Shown in pieces: positions 1 to 10,713 of a stretch of DNA of 64,000 nt. Made by a program: the position numbers and the translations under genes. The notes below the pieces were generated by a model. It saw nothing but the letters and a program-made list of their open reading frames with translations. It was not told the DNA's origin and ran no database searches. Origin of the DNA: SHZL01 sp963784425 (lineage in GTDB: Bacteria; Pseudomonadota; Gammaproteobacteria; Xanthomonadales; SZUA-36); assembly GCA_963784425.1 (NCBI GenBank), contig CAWARM010000010.1, positions 124,001 to 188,000 of the forward strand, written 5' to 3'. Numbering within the stretch: position 1 is the first letter of the stretch; the number at the start of each line of letters is the position of its first letter.

Positions 1-534
1 GAGGCCAGGGCCCTCCAGGACAACGCCAATCACCAGATGGTTGTATGGGCCAGCACCGCCCTGGATGTCGCGCGAAACAGCATCACCTCGACGCAGGATC
101 CAGGTCCGTGTCTGAACATCGGGATAATGAACGGTGGTACAAAAAGCAACGTGATTGCCGGTGAAGCCTTTGTCCATTGGAGCGCACGTTTGCAACCCGG
201 AAGCTCAAACGAAGATTTTCTCAGCACCATCAAGTCATGCGCACCCCGGGGTGCAAACGTGAGCTGGGAAGTACCTTTTGCCGGCGAGCCTTTGCCCGCG
301 GCAGGACGTGACTCAACCGCAGCGGAGCAGTTTTGCGCCCAGGCGGGTTTGCCCAAGGGGACTGCGGTTGATTTCTGGACGGAGGCTTCCCTGTTTTCTG
401 CCGCAGGCCTGCCCGCTCTCGTTCTGGGTCCCGGCAGCATCAAGCAGGCGCATGTAACTGATGAATGGCTTGCCTTGTCACAGCTGGATCGGGCATATGA
501 TGTTTATCGAAATCTGGTGAATGCCGATGGCTGA
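1..534 (+). CDS. argE: Acetylornithine deacetylase (M20 peptidase family), 3' part
   Basis: Open reading frame entering from the left edge, so the N-terminus is missing; 177 residues are visible. The M20 dimerisation-domain pattern is readable (NIGIMNGGTKSNVIAGEAFVHW near residues 38-59, written here only as landmark), followed by the C-terminal catalytic-domain region with VDFWTEASLF and LVLGPG. This family removes the acetyl group from N-acetylornithine in the cytoplasm. The reading frame ends in TGA at 532-534 and overlaps the start of the next arginine gene by 14 bases, which supports the argE assignment over other M20 deacylases such as dapE. The N-terminal metal ligands lie outside the window and cannot be checked. 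Confidence 0.85.
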   Translation, partial: EARALQDNANHQMVVWASTALDVARNSITSTQDPGPCLNIGIMNGGTKSNVIAGEAFVHWSARLQPGSSNEDFLSTIKSCAPRGANVSWEVPFAGEPLPAAGRDSTAAEQFCAQAGLPKGTAVDFWTEASLFSAAGLPALVLGPGSIKQAHVTDEWLALSQLDRAYDVYRNLVNADG

Positions 535-1852
535 AATTCGCAGTGTGGTGCAGCAGGTGCTTAGTCAACTGGGAGCAAGCCGCGAAGCCAGGCACTACCT
601 CGGGCAGTTCAGTGGGACTGACAGCATGCGCTTCGCCGTGGTCAAGGTGGGCGGGGGTGTCATCGAACAGCAACTCGAAGCGCTGGCTTCTGCGCTCGCC
701 TTCCTGCGCAATCTTGGCTTGATGCCCATTATTCTGCACGGTGCCGGGCCGCAGCTTGATGCAGCGCTTGAAGCTGCATCCATAGTAACCGTCAAGCACG
801 ATGGCCTCCGGGTAACGACTCCCGAAGTGATGGAGGTCTTGCGCCCCGTCATTTACCGGGCAAACCGCGCCATTGTGAGCGCCCTGGAAGAACAGGGGGT
901 ACGCGCCCAGGGAATCCAGCACGGGGTGTTTGAGTGTGATTTCCTCGATAAAGATTTGCTGGGACTGGTGGGAGAGGTACGGCGGGTCGATCTTGAAGCC
1001 ATTCGCGAAGCAGTCAATCGTGGTGTTTTGCCCGTAGTAGCCTGCCTGGGCGAAAGTGCTACCGGCCAGGTAATGAACATCAATGCAGACATCGCAGCGC
1101 GCGAATTGATATGGGCGGTAAAACCCCACAAGATTATTTTCCTGACTACCACCGGCGGCCTGCTGGATGAGTCGGGGCGGGTCATTTCGGCCATCAGCCT
1201 GCGCACGGATTTTGCTAACCTCAGCTCCCAGCCATGGGTGCATTCCGGGATGCTTCTCAAGCTGCAGCAGATAGACCAGATTCTGGCAAAGTTGCCGGAT
1301 TCGGCGTCGGTGTCTGTTACTTCGGTGGAGAACCTGGCACGTGAACTTTTTACCCATCGCGGTGCAGGAACCCTGATCAGGAAAGGCGAAGCCATTATCG
1401 AACTGGGGAAATTCGATGACGAAACTCGCCAGCGCGCAACGATGCTATTGGAACAAAGCTTCGGCCGCCAGTTGAAACCAGGATACTTTGACGGTCTGGA
1501 ACTTGAGTGCGTGCTGTCCAGCGAGTCGTTTGGCGCCATGGCAATAGTCCTCAAAGGCGTGGACGGCATATCCTACCTCGACAAATTCGCGGTCACCCCT
1601 GAAGCCCAGGGAGCTGGACTTGGCGCTGCCGTCTGGCAGGTGCTGGTCAACCGTTGCCCCAGGCTGTACTGGCGTTCCCGCATCGATAATCCAATAACCC
1701 AATGGTATTACGAGCAGGCGGATGCAAGTTACACGCAGGACCGATGGGTAGCCTTCACCAAGGGAGTCCATGACTTCGACCAGATCAGACGCTGCAAGGA
1801 CGATTGCCTTGGCCGCGAGGAGAGCTGGCAGGAGCAAGGGCATGTCCGTTGA
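521..1852 (+). CDS. argB: Bifunctional N-acetylglutamate kinase / N-acetyltransferase
   Basis: A 443-residue fusion. Residues 1 to about 290 are an amino-acid kinase domain with the nucleotide-binding KVGGGV and substrate-loop HGAGPQ motifs and a C-terminal kinase segment with TTTGGLLDE. Residues about 300-443 are a NAT domain (KFAVTPEAQGAGLG, NPITQWYY), as in the vertebrate-like NAGS/K fusion described in Xanthomonas. It would therefore perform the first two steps of arginine synthesis, acetylation of glutamate and its phosphorylation. The first ATG overlaps the preceding argE gene; a second in-frame ATG at 527 is an alternative start. The following argC starts inside this gene's last codons, so the genes are very likely translated as one operon. 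Confidence 0.93.
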   Translation: MPMAEIRSVVQQVLSQLGASREARHYLGQFSGTDSMRFAVVKVGGGVIEQQLEALASALAFLRNLGLMPIILHGAGPQLDAALEAASIVTVKHDGLRVTTPEVMEVLRPVIYRANRAIVSALEEQGVRAQGIQHGVFECDFLDKDLLGLVGEVRRVDLEAIREAVNRGVLPVVACLGESATGQVMNINADIAARELIWAVKPHKIIFLTTTGGLLDESGRVISAISLRTDFANLSSQPWVHSGMLLKLQQIDQILAKLPDSASVSVTSVENLARELFTHRGAGTLIRKGEAIIELGKFDDETRQRATMLLEQSFGRQLKPGYFDGLELECVLSSESFGAMAIVLKGVDGISYLDKFAVTPEAQGAGLGAAVWQVLVNRCPRLYWRSRIDNPITQWYYEQADASYTQDRWVAFTKGVHDFDQIRRCKDDCLGREESWQEQGHVR

Positions 1853-2822
1853 GACGGTCGTAATCGGCGCTCGTGGCTATACCGGCGGGGAGTTGCTCCC
1901 GCTATTGTTCGCTCACCCGGATTGCACGATTAAAGCGGTAGGCTCATCCAGTGCTGCGGGCGAACCGGTGAGCAGGCAACTTGAAAGAATGGACGGTTGC
2001 CAGCTGCATTTCAGCGATATCCAGCCGGGCAACCTGGACCAATTTCCCGCTGATCTGTATGTGCTGGCGTTGCCCAACGGGGGCGCGGGGGCATATGTCG
2101 AAGCAATTGAACGTCACCATGCCAAAGCAGTGATTATTGACCTCAGTGCAGATTTTCGATTCGATAATTCCTGGGTTTACGGACAACCCGAACGTTTCAA
2201 GGCGTTTATTGCCGGCGCAAAACGCATTGCAAACCCCGGTTGTTACGCCACTGGAGCCCAACTGGCGCTTGCGCCCCTGATTTCCGGATTGATCTCAAGC
2301 CCGGTGGTCTTTGGCATTTCCGGGTTCAGCGGGGCTGGCAAAACACCTTCGCAGAGAAACGACCCCGCCGCCCTCAAGGACAATATCCTTCCCTACGCCC
2401 TGGTGGATCACGTGCACGAGCGGGAAGTGAGCATGCATTTGAAACATCAGGTGCGTTTACTGCCACACGTTGCTGCATTCTTTCGTGGCATCAGTCTCAC
2501 GATTTCTGCAGAACTGAATGAACCGACGGACGCAGTCGCCATGTTCAGGCACTACCGTCAATTCTATCAAGACTGCCCGCTGCTGCTGGTCCGCGAAGAA
2601 ATTCCGGAGCTGGTGGAAATCCGGGAACGGCACGGTGTCATTATTGGCGGCTTTGCGGCCAGCAAGTCCAGCCCCCAACACGTGTCCCTTGTCTGTGTAT
2701 TGGATAACCTGCTGAAAGGCGCGGCAACCCAGGTGGTCCAGAACATGAACCTGGCATTCGGCTTGCCGCCACTCACCGGCCTGGAAGCCGGTCCAGGTTT
2801 CTTTGGAGGAAGATCCGAATGA
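1842..2822 (+). CDS. argC: N-acetyl-gamma-glutamyl-phosphate reductase
   Basis: 326 residues; NADPH-dependent reduction of N-acetylglutamyl phosphate, third step of arginine synthesis. The N-terminal Rossmann motif VVIGARGYTGGELLPLL and the catalytic-cysteine motif ANPGCYATG (near residue 130) are both present, with FGISGFSGAGKTPS after it. The start at 1842 is preferred over an upstream in-frame ATG at 1770 because it begins directly at the Rossmann strand, is preceded by GGAGCAAGGG, and overlaps the kinase gene stop by only 11 bases. The gene ends in an ATGA overlap with argH. Length matches the family. Confidence 0.95.
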   Translation: MSVETVVIGARGYTGGELLPLLFAHPDCTIKAVGSSSAAGEPVSRQLERMDGCQLHFSDIQPGNLDQFPADLYVLALPNGGAGAYVEAIERHHAKAVIIDLSADFRFDNSWVYGQPERFKAFIAGAKRIANPGCYATGAQLALAPLISGLISSPVVFGISGFSGAGKTPSQRNDPAALKDNILPYALVDHVHEREVSMHLKHQVRLLPHVAAFFRGISLTISAELNEPTDAVAMFRHYRQFYQDCPLLLVREEIPELVEIRERHGVIIGGFAASKSSPQHVSLVCVLDNLLKGAATQVVQNMNLAFGLPPLTGLEAGPGFFGGRSE

Positions 2823-4159
2823 GCAAGTTTCTTTGGCAAGATGGCGCGGAGGCCGCAGGTGGTCTGTCGATGCACAGCGCAATCATGGAATTCATGGCCG
2901 GTGAAGATGTGGTCCTCGATCGTGTCTTGTTTCCCTACGACGTGCGCGCCACTGCCGCGCATGTGCGCGGATTGGAGCGCATTGGGCTACTGTCCGGGGC
3001 CGATTCTAACCGGCTGTGCGAACTGCTCGGGGAGCTCCTTCTTGAGTTTTCTTCCGGGGTTTTTGTCCTGGACAACCGCTATGAAGATGGCCACACGGCA
3101 ATCGAATCCTACCTGGAGGACAAGGCAGGGGGCCTGGGAGAGCGCGTGCACACAGGGCGCAGTCGCAACGACCAGGTGGCGGTTGCCACGCGGCTGTATA
3201 TGATCGATCGCGTGCGCGAAGTTGCGGTGCTTGCCGCCTCGATCAGCCGGGCCTGCCTGGATATGGCGAAAACCCATGCGGTCGTGCCCATGCCGGGCTA
3301 TACCCATTTGCAGCGGGCCGTGCCTTCCAGCGTGGGCCTTTGGATGGGTGGATTTGCAGAAGCTTTTGCAGATGACGTGGCATTTGCCTGCGCAATACTG
3401 GATATGCTCGATGCCAGCCCGCTGGGAACGGCCGCCGGGTATGGCGTGAACTTGCCACTGGACAGGGATGGCGTTGCCAAAGAGCTGGGTTTTTCACGGC
3501 TGCAGATCAACCCAATGGCGGCTCAAAACGCTCGTGGAAAATTTGAACTGATGAGCTTGCAGGCCGGCCTTCACGCCATGCAGGACCTGCGTCGTCTGGC
3601 GTGGGACCTCAGCCTGTTCACCACTGCCGAATTCAAATTCGTCAGGTTGCCTTCACAGTACACAACGGGTTCGTCCATCATGCCGAACAAGTCCAATCCG
3701 GACGTGGTGGAACTGTTGCGCGGAAGAGTAGCTACTCTTGAGGGGGCGGCCGTGGAAATCCAGTCCATCCTGAGCCTGCCGTCCGGTTATCAACGGGACT
3801 TGCAGTTAACCAAGGCGCCGCTCATTCGCGGACTGGAGGTGGCGGTAAGGGCCCTGGCCATAGTGCCCGCCCTGGTTTCTGGCCTGCGCTTTGAAACAGA
3901 GAACATGCGGGCTGCCATAAGTCCGGAAATGTTTGCTACAGATCTTGCAGTAGAGCAGGCAGCGGCCGGTGTTCCCTTTCGCGAAGCATACCGGCAGGGC
4001 AAGGAGAAGATGGGTGAACTGGTGCAGAGGGATGCCGGGCAAAGTCTTGCCCAGCGCATATCCCCTGGCGCTTGCGGGGACTTACAGCTCGACCGTATTC
4101 GCGACCGGCTACAGACCGTGATGGCCCGAATCCCGTCAAAAGACGTTTCTGTGAAATAA
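2819..4159 (+). CDS. argH: Argininosuccinate lyase
   Basis: 446 residues; cleaves argininosuccinate to arginine and fumarate in the cytoplasm. The fumarase/aspartase superfamily signature GSSIMPNKSNPD is visible near residue 280, as are HTGRSRNDQVA (about residue 111) and the TPxGYTHLQRAV-type region. ATG overlaps the argC stop by 4 bases and is preceded by GGAGGA at 2805-2810. It is the last gene of the arginine group; argF and argG are not in this window. A small hairpin resembling a MITE remnant lies just after the stop (4178-4204). Confidence 0.95.
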   Translation: MSKFLWQDGAEAAGGLSMHSAIMEFMAGEDVVLDRVLFPYDVRATAAHVRGLERIGLLSGADSNRLCELLGELLLEFSSGVFVLDNRYEDGHTAIESYLEDKAGGLGERVHTGRSRNDQVAVATRLYMIDRVREVAVLAASISRACLDMAKTHAVVPMPGYTHLQRAVPSSVGLWMGGFAEAFADDVAFACAILDMLDASPLGTAAGYGVNLPLDRDGVAKELGFSRLQINPMAAQNARGKFELMSLQAGLHAMQDLRRLAWDLSLFTTAEFKFVRLPSQYTTGSSIMPNKSNPDVVELLRGRVATLEGAAVEIQSILSLPSGYQRDLQLTKAPLIRGLEVAVRALAIVPALVSGLRFETENMRAAISPEMFATDLAVEQAAAGVPFREAYRQGKEKMGELVQRDAGQSLAQRISPGACGDLQLDRIRDRLQTVMARIPSKDVSVK

Positions 4160-4177
4160 ATATCCCTCTTTTCCTGA

Positions 4178-4204
4178 GGAAACTCTGATTTATTCAGAGC
4201 TTCC
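4178..4204. repeat. Small palindrome after argH, MITE-end related
   Basis: GGAAACTCTGA, a 5-base TTTAT loop, then TCAGAGCTTCC form a hairpin with one A-C mismatch. Its half-sequences resemble the terminal repeats of the MITEs at 11490, 57898 and 60247. Nearly the same hairpin follows the acylphosphatase gene at 60247-60273. It may act as a weak terminator for the arg operon; there is no long T-run, so this is inference. Confidence 0.6.
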
Positions 4205-4216
4205 CTAAATTAGTTC

Positions 4217-4244
4217 TTGACCTGCTGACACCAGCACCTATAAT
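4217..4244 (+). promoter_or_regulatory. rRNA operon promoter P1
   Basis: TTGACC at 4217-4222 and a consensus TATAAT at 4239-4244 with a 16-base spacer, followed by the GC-rich discriminator GCGCC typical of growth-rate and ppGpp controlled rRNA promoters. An AT-rich stretch lies upstream where an UP element would sit. It lies about 437 bases before the 16S start. Confidence 0.8.
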
Positions 4245-4323
4245 GCGCCTCCTGTCCAGCCAAAAGCCGGGCAGAAATTGCCAAACAAGAATCATGTTTT
4301 TAAGAGTTTTGCTGATATATACG

Positions 4324-4353
4324 TTGACGGGAACTTTCGAGTTAACGTATTAT
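4324..4353 (+). promoter_or_regulatory. Possible second rRNA promoter P2
   Basis: TTGACG at 4324-4329 and TATTAT at 4348-4353 with an 18-base spacer, about 80 bases past the P1 start site. The match is weaker than for P1; assignment rests on the common P1/P2 arrangement of enterobacterial rRNA operons. Confidence 0.4.
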
Positions 4354-4473
4354 GGTTGGCCCGCTAAGCATGAGGCGGAAGTTCTGGGTTGAATCTTCCA
4401 GCGCGACGATCCGAAAGGGTTTAGCCGCGCCATTTGTTTGTGCGGGAATGCTGGCGAAATGCAAGCATTGAAA

Positions 4474-4515
4474 ACAGTTCTTTAACAATATACAGGTAAC
4501 TTGTGTGGGCGCTCG
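4474..4515 (+). promoter_or_regulatory. Leader boxA and 5' arm of the 16S processing stem
   Basis: CAGTTCTTTAACAA (about 4475-4488) matches the boxA antitermination element that binds NusB/NusE. Directly after it, 4492-4515 (ACAGGTAACTTGTGTGGGCG...) is complementary to 6263-6287 downstream of 16S, forming the long RNase III processing stem. The pairing is nearly perfect with a single extra base on one side. Confidence 0.85.
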
Positions 4516-4680
4516 TGTCATGGGATTTGCCAAGACGAGAGCGACCATGCCCTGATAGACATGATCAGTCTTCGGACGGATTGTGAATTCAGAGCAAGGT
4601 TCATCTCAAAGCTAGAAGAAATAGATGAAAGACGGAAGGTTTGACCTTTGGGTCAAATTTACAACTGACATCGAAACTTT

Positions 4681-6238
<1,558 letters not shown>

Positions 6239-6262
6239 AAAAAGCAAGCATCTTTCAAGGTG

Positions 6263-6287
6263 CGAGCGCCCAACACAAGTTACCTGT
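6263..6287 (+). promoter_or_regulatory. 3' arm of the 16S processing stem
   Basis: CGAGCGCCCAACACAAGTTA and the following CCTGT are complementary to 4492-4515 upstream of 16S. Together they form the RNase III substrate that releases pre-16S RNA. Confidence 0.8.
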
Positions 6288-6389
6288 GAAACCCGTCGAG
6301 TTAATGGCTCGGGGGTTTCAACTTATATAGCAACCGGCCACGAGCGGATCTCTCTGCGCTGATGCCTTTGATAGTGTCTTTTACGCAGA

Positions 6390-6493
6390 GATTTTTTCGC
6401 GAATCAAGGCGCCGCGTAGCGAAGAGTGAGGGAGCATGCTTCTGCATGTGACTGAACGATAAGCAAGCGCAACGAAGAGTCGCGGAAAAAATC
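6390..6493. repeat. ITS repeat unit, copy 1
   Basis: About 104 bases between the 16S stem and tRNA-Ile. The ends GATTTTTTCGCG and CGCGGAAAAAATC are inverted repeats, and the interior starts GAATCAAGGCG. A related unit with the same order of motifs lies at 7046-7150 just before 23S. This is presumably structured spacer RNA involved in processing; no function can be read directly. Confidence 0.55.
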
Positions 6494-6520
6494 AAGTAAG
6501 AGCGGGGATCAAGTAAAAGC

Positions 6521-6597
<77 letters not shown>

Positions 6598-6603
6598 CAA
6601 TTC

Positions 6604-6679
6604 GGGGCCATAGCTCAGCTGGGAGAGCGCCTGCCTTGCACGCAGGAGGTCGGCGGTTCGATCCCGCCTGGCTCCACCA
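6604..6679 (+). tRNA. tRNA-Ala (anticodon TGC)
   Basis: 76 bases with encoded CCA. Acceptor arms GGGGCCA and TGGCTCC pair and include the G3-U70 pair that marks alanine tRNAs. Anticodon TGC is at 6637-6639. It lies 6 bases after tRNA-Ile. Confidence 0.98.
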
Positions 6680-6779
6680 CTTGTGGACCGAGGCAAGGTT
6701 GCTATAACGAGATTTGATTTTTGGTGGTGTCGGTAAACTGTTTATGCGAAATGCTGAGCAGTTGGCACCGCTACGAAGT

Positions 6780-6815
6780 AAGCAGTTCTTTAACAATATG
6801 GTAGTTCTGTCAAGA
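6780..6815 (+). promoter_or_regulatory. Spacer boxA and 5' arm of the 23S processing stem
   Basis: AGCAGTTCTTTAACAATATG repeats the leader boxA. The following TGGTAGTTCTGTCAAGA (6799-6815) is complementary to TCTTGACAGAATTACCA at 10276-10292 beyond the 23S 3' end, defining the RNase III stem around pre-23S RNA. One G-T type difference is seen. Confidence 0.8.
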
Positions 6816-7045
6816 GCGTTTTGGGTTCAGGACGATTTTGAGCGTGATTGTGATGATCACGCGATTTTTCGAAATGGACACAAAACAGTGTCAGCGAAGC
6901 AAACATCCTCAGTCGTTGAGATGTTTGTGGTGTTATCAGTCCAGTAGAGCTTAGCCGCACTACTGTGGTTTAACACGAGACTTCCAGGATGAGTGAAATC
7001 CACGCTTATACAACGTGGCTATAACGAATCCTGGGTCTGGCGAAG

Positions 7046-7150
7046 GAATTTTTTCACGAATCAAGGCGGAGAGTGAGTGAGACGCCAGGAGTGTAGCAAC
7101 GCTACATGACTGGTGCGAACGAGCGATCCAACGACGAGTCGGGGAAAAAG
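7046..7150. repeat. ITS repeat unit, copy 2
   Basis: Diverged second copy of the unit at 6390-6493. Shared blocks, in order, are TTTTTTC-CGAATCAAGGCG, GAGTGAG-GAG, CATG-GACTG, CAACGA-GAGTCG and GGAAAAA. It ends about 27 bases before the 23S start. Confidence 0.5.
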
Positions 7151-7605
7151 GCCGAGCCAGAGGGTTTTGGGTTATATGACCAAGTGACTAAGCGCACACG
7201 GTGGATGCCTTGGCGGCAGAAGGCGATGAAGGACGTGTAAGTCTGCGATAAGCCTCGGGGAGCTGACAATCAAGCTTTGATCCGGGGATTTCCGAATGGG
7301 GAAACCCACCGCTTCGGCGGTATCGTTACCTGAATACATAGGGTAACGAGGCGAACCCGGGGAACTGAAATATCTAAGTACCCGGAGGAAAGGAAATCAA
7401 TTGAGACTCCCTAAGTAGCGACGAGCGAACGGGGACTAGCCCTTAAGCCTATTAAGTTTTAGTAGAACAGTCTGGAAAGTCTGGCCATAGACGGTGATAG
7501 CCCGGTATACGAAAAGGCGTTTTAGGTGAAATCGAGTAGGGCGGGGCACGTGAAACCCTGTCTGAACATGGGAGGACCATCTTCCAAGGCTAAGTACTCT
7601 CTGCC

Positions 7606-7638
<33 letters not shown>

Positions 7639-8136
7639 CGAAAAGAACCCCGGAGAGGGGAGTGAAATAGACCCTGAAACCGTGTGCGTACAAGCAGTGG
7701 GAGCCTGTCTTCGGATGGGTGACTGCGTACCTTTTGTATAATGGGTCAGCGACTTACTTTTAGTAGCAAGCTTAACCGAGTAGGGTAGGCGAAGGGAAAC
7801 CGAGTCTTAATAGGGCGTAAAGTTGCTAGGAGTAGACCCGAAACCGGGTGATCTAGCCATGAGCAGGGTGAAGGTGCAGTAACATGTACTGGAGGCCCGA
7901 ACCCACTAATGTTGAAAAATTAGGGGATGACTTGTGGCTAGGAGTGAAAGGCTAAACAAACCCGGAGATAGCTGGTTCTCCTCGAAAGCTATTTAGGTAG
8001 CGCCTCGTGTATTGCCCTAGGGGGTAGAGCACTGTTATGGCTAGGGGGTCATACCGACTTACCAACCCATGGCAAACTCCGAATACCTAGGAGCATGAGC
8101 ACGGGAGACACACGGCGGGTGCTAACGTCCGTCGTG

Positions 8137-8172
<36 letters not shown>

Positions 8173-8209
8173 AAAATCACTACTAAGTGGGAAACGATGT
8201 GGAAAGGCC

Positions 8210-8274
<65 letters not shown>

Positions 8275-8328
8275 GAGTCGGTCTGCGCGGAAGATTTAAC
8301 GGGGCTAAGTAGTGTACCGAAGCTGCGG

Positions 8329-8475
8329 GATCGCAGATTCCACTTTAGTTTATTGCATGGCCGAAATTTGGGGTCAGAGTAAAAACTCTCTGATTTCCGG
8401 TTTTGGCACATTGGGCAGGCAGAGTTTTTACTCTGACCCCAAATTTGAGCAGTGAATTAAAGGGAGTCTGCGGTC
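8329..8475 (+). other. Helix 45 intervening sequence of 23S rRNA
   Basis: Between the conserved GAAGCTGCGG and GGTAGAGGAGCGTTC, where E. coli has a short hairpin, lies a 147-base block. Its outer arms 8329-8356 and 8449-8475 are complementary over about 27 bases. Helix 45 is a recognised site of intervening sequences that RNase III cuts out, leaving fragmented 23S RNA. Excision here is inferred from the structure. The tip of the stem is occupied by a GGGGTCAGAG-family palindrome (8364-8446). Confidence 0.85.
8364..8446. repeat. GGGGTCAGAG-family palindrome inside 23S rRNA
   Basis: 83 bases with inverted ends AAATTTGGGGTCAGAGTAAA and its complement at 8426-8446. The TAAAAACT subfamily stem is the same as in the copies at 45201 and 54047, but the loop sequence differs and contains no ATG leader. 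It is nested within the helix 45 intervening sequence. Confidence 0.9.
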
Positions 8476-9109
8476 GGTAGAGGAGCGTTCCGTACGCCTG
8501 CGAAGGTGAACTGAGAAGTTTGCTGGAGGTATCGGAAGTGCGAATGCTGACATGAGTAACGATAATGCGGGTGAAAAACCCGCACGCCGAAAACCCAAGG
8601 TTTCCTAGCGCAACGTTAATCGGCGCAGGGTTAGTCGGTCCCTAAGGCGAGGCTGAAAAGCGTAGTCGATGGGAAGCAGGTTAATATTCCTGCACCAACT
8701 GTTATTGCGATGGAGGGACGGAGAAGGCTAAATACGCCAGCTGTTGGACGTGCTGGTACAAGCGTGTAGGGAGTGACCTTAGGAAAATCCGGGGTCGCAC
8801 TATCCTGAGGCGTGATGTGGGGTTCCAACATAGGAACGAAGGTATTGATGCCATGCTTCCAGGAAAATCTTCTAAGCTTCAGATAGCAGTTGACCGTACC
8901 GTAAACCGACACAGGTGGGAAGGTTGAGAATACCAAGGCGCTTGAGAGAACTCGGGTGAAGGAACTAGGCAAAATGGTACCGTAACTTCGGGAGAAGGTA
9001 CGCCCTTGCTGGTGATGAGACTTGCTCTCTGAGCTGGTGGGGGCCGCAGTAGCCAGGCCGCTGCGACTGTTTATTAAAAACACAGCACTCTGCAAACACG
9101 TAAGTGGAC

Positions 9110-9144
<35 letters not shown>

Positions 9145-9180
9145 TAAATGATGCGGTTAGCTTCGGCGAAGCTGTTGATT

Positions 9181-9271
<91 letters not shown>

Positions 9272-9342
9272 CGATGGCGGCGCTGTCTCCACCCGAGACT
9301 CAGTGAAATTGAATTCGCTGTTAAGATGCAGCGTAACCGCGG

Positions 9343-9375
<33 letters not shown>

Positions 9376-9533
9376 GCTTCACACTGAACTTTGACTGGAT
9401 CTGTGTAGGATAGGTGGGAGACTTTGAAGCCAGGACGCTAGTTCTGGTGGAGTCAACCTTGAAATACCACCCTGATGTAGTCGACGTTCTAACCTAGACC
9501 CGTGATCCGGGTCGGGGACAGTGTGTGGTGGGT

Positions 9534-9576
<43 letters not shown>

Positions 9577-9664
9577 ACGAAGGTGGGCTAATCACGGTCG
9601 GACATCGTGAGTTTAGTGCAATGGCATAAGCCCGCTTAACTGCGAGATCGACGGATCGAGCAGA

Positions 9665-9750
<86 letters not shown>

Positions 9751-9782
9751 TATACCGCCCAAGAGTTCATATCGACGGCGGT

Positions 9783-9822
<40 letters not shown>

Positions 9823-9827
9823 TAGCC

Positions 9828-9860
<33 letters not shown>

Positions 9861-10026
9861 TGGTACGCGAGCTGGGTTTAAAACGTCGTGAGACAGTTTG
9901 GTCCCTATCTGTCGTGGTCGTTAGAGATTTGAGGGAAGCTGCTCCTAGTACGAGAGGACCGGAGTGGACGAACCCCTGGTGTTCCGGTTGTCACGCCAGT
10001 GGCATTGCCGGGTAGCTATGTTCGGA

Positions 10027-10062
<36 letters not shown>

Positions 10063-10275
10063 CTCCCAAGATTAGATCTCTCAACCTTTAAGGTTGTAAG
10101 GGCCCTTGTAGACTACAAGGTTGATAGGCTGGGTGTGGAAGCGCAGTAATGTGCGAAGCTAACCAGTACTAATTGCCCGAGAGGCTTGGTCATATAACAC
10201 CAAAGCCCTTTTTTGGTCGGGTCATTTCACAAGAATGGCTTAATCAAAAATAACATCTTTGCTAGACACTAAAAT

Positions 10276-10292
10276 TCTTGACAGAATTACCA
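10276..10292 (+). promoter_or_regulatory. 3' arm of the 23S processing stem
   Basis: TCTTGACAGAATTACCA is complementary to 6799-6815 upstream of 23S. Confidence 0.75.
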
Positions 10293-10324
10293 AATGTAGG
10301 GAGTGGGCGAAAGCCTGCTCCCGA

Positions 10325-10414
10325 TATTAAAAGGGGTCAGAGCCCATTTTCTTTGAAGTGAAGAAATGAGCATAGATTGGCCTTGAGGAAAATGGGCTCT
10401 GACCCCTTTTAATA
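10325..10414. repeat. GGGGTCAGAG-family palindrome between 23S and 5S
   Basis: 90 bases with inverted ends TATTAAAAGGGGTCAGAGCC and complement at 10395-10414. The stem continues CCATTTTC/GAAAATGGG. The loop contains ATGAGCATAGATTG, shared with the copy at 10714-10795. It sits in the transcribed spacer only 7 bases before 5S. Confidence 0.9.
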
Positions 10415-10421
10415 GCCGGTT

Positions 10422-10540
10422 TGCCTGGCGGCAATAGAGCATTGGAACCACCTGATCCCATTCCGAACTCAGAAGTGAAACGATGCATCGCCGATGGTAG
10501 TGTGGGGTTTCCCATGTGAGAGTAGGTCACTGCCAGGCAT
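10422..10540 (+). rRNA. rrf: 5S ribosomal RNA
   Basis: 119 bases, TGCCTGGCGG to CTGCCAGGCAT, with the arms complementary and the conserved CCGAACTCAGAAGTGAAACG inside. It lies about 230 bases after 23S, the gap containing the 23S processing arm and a palindromic repeat. Confidence 0.98.
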
Positions 10541-10550
10541 CAATTCAAAA

Positions 10551-10578
10551 CGCCTCACCCTTTGGGTGGGGCGTTTTT
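10551..10578 (+). terminator. rRNA operon terminator 1
   Basis: CGCCTCACCC, loop TTTG, GGTGGGGCG, then a T-run TTTTTCTTT. It is an intrinsic terminator 10 bases after the 5S end. Confidence 0.92.
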
Positions 10579-10650
10579 CTTTCCGCCTGTTGTGACCTGA
10601 TCGCTCTCGTGCTTCCTGCACTTCGCGATCTGTGCACATCCGTGTGCAAA

Positions 10651-10666
10651 ACTGCCAGGCATCAAA
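10651..10666 (+). pseudogene. Relic of a second 5S rRNA gene (3' end only)
   Basis: ACTGCCAGGCATCAAA repeats the last bases of 5S and its trailer (10530-10543). It is followed, as the first copy is, by an A-rich bridge, a terminator hairpin and the tail TTTTTCTTT-CGCCTGTT. The roughly 57 bases before it (10594-10650) do not look like 5S. The simplest reading is a tandem 5S duplication whose body was lost. Confidence 0.6.
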
Positions 10667-10670
10667 TAAA

Positions 10671-10703
10671 AGGCCCCCCGCTTCTTTGCGGGGGGCCTTT
10701 TTC
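10671..10703 (+). terminator. rRNA operon terminator 2
   Basis: GGCCCCCCG, a short loop, CGGGGGGCC, then TTTTTC. A strong intrinsic terminator belonging to the relic second 5S unit. With terminator 1 it gives tandem termination. Confidence 0.9.
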
Positions 10704-10713
10704 TTTGCGCCTG

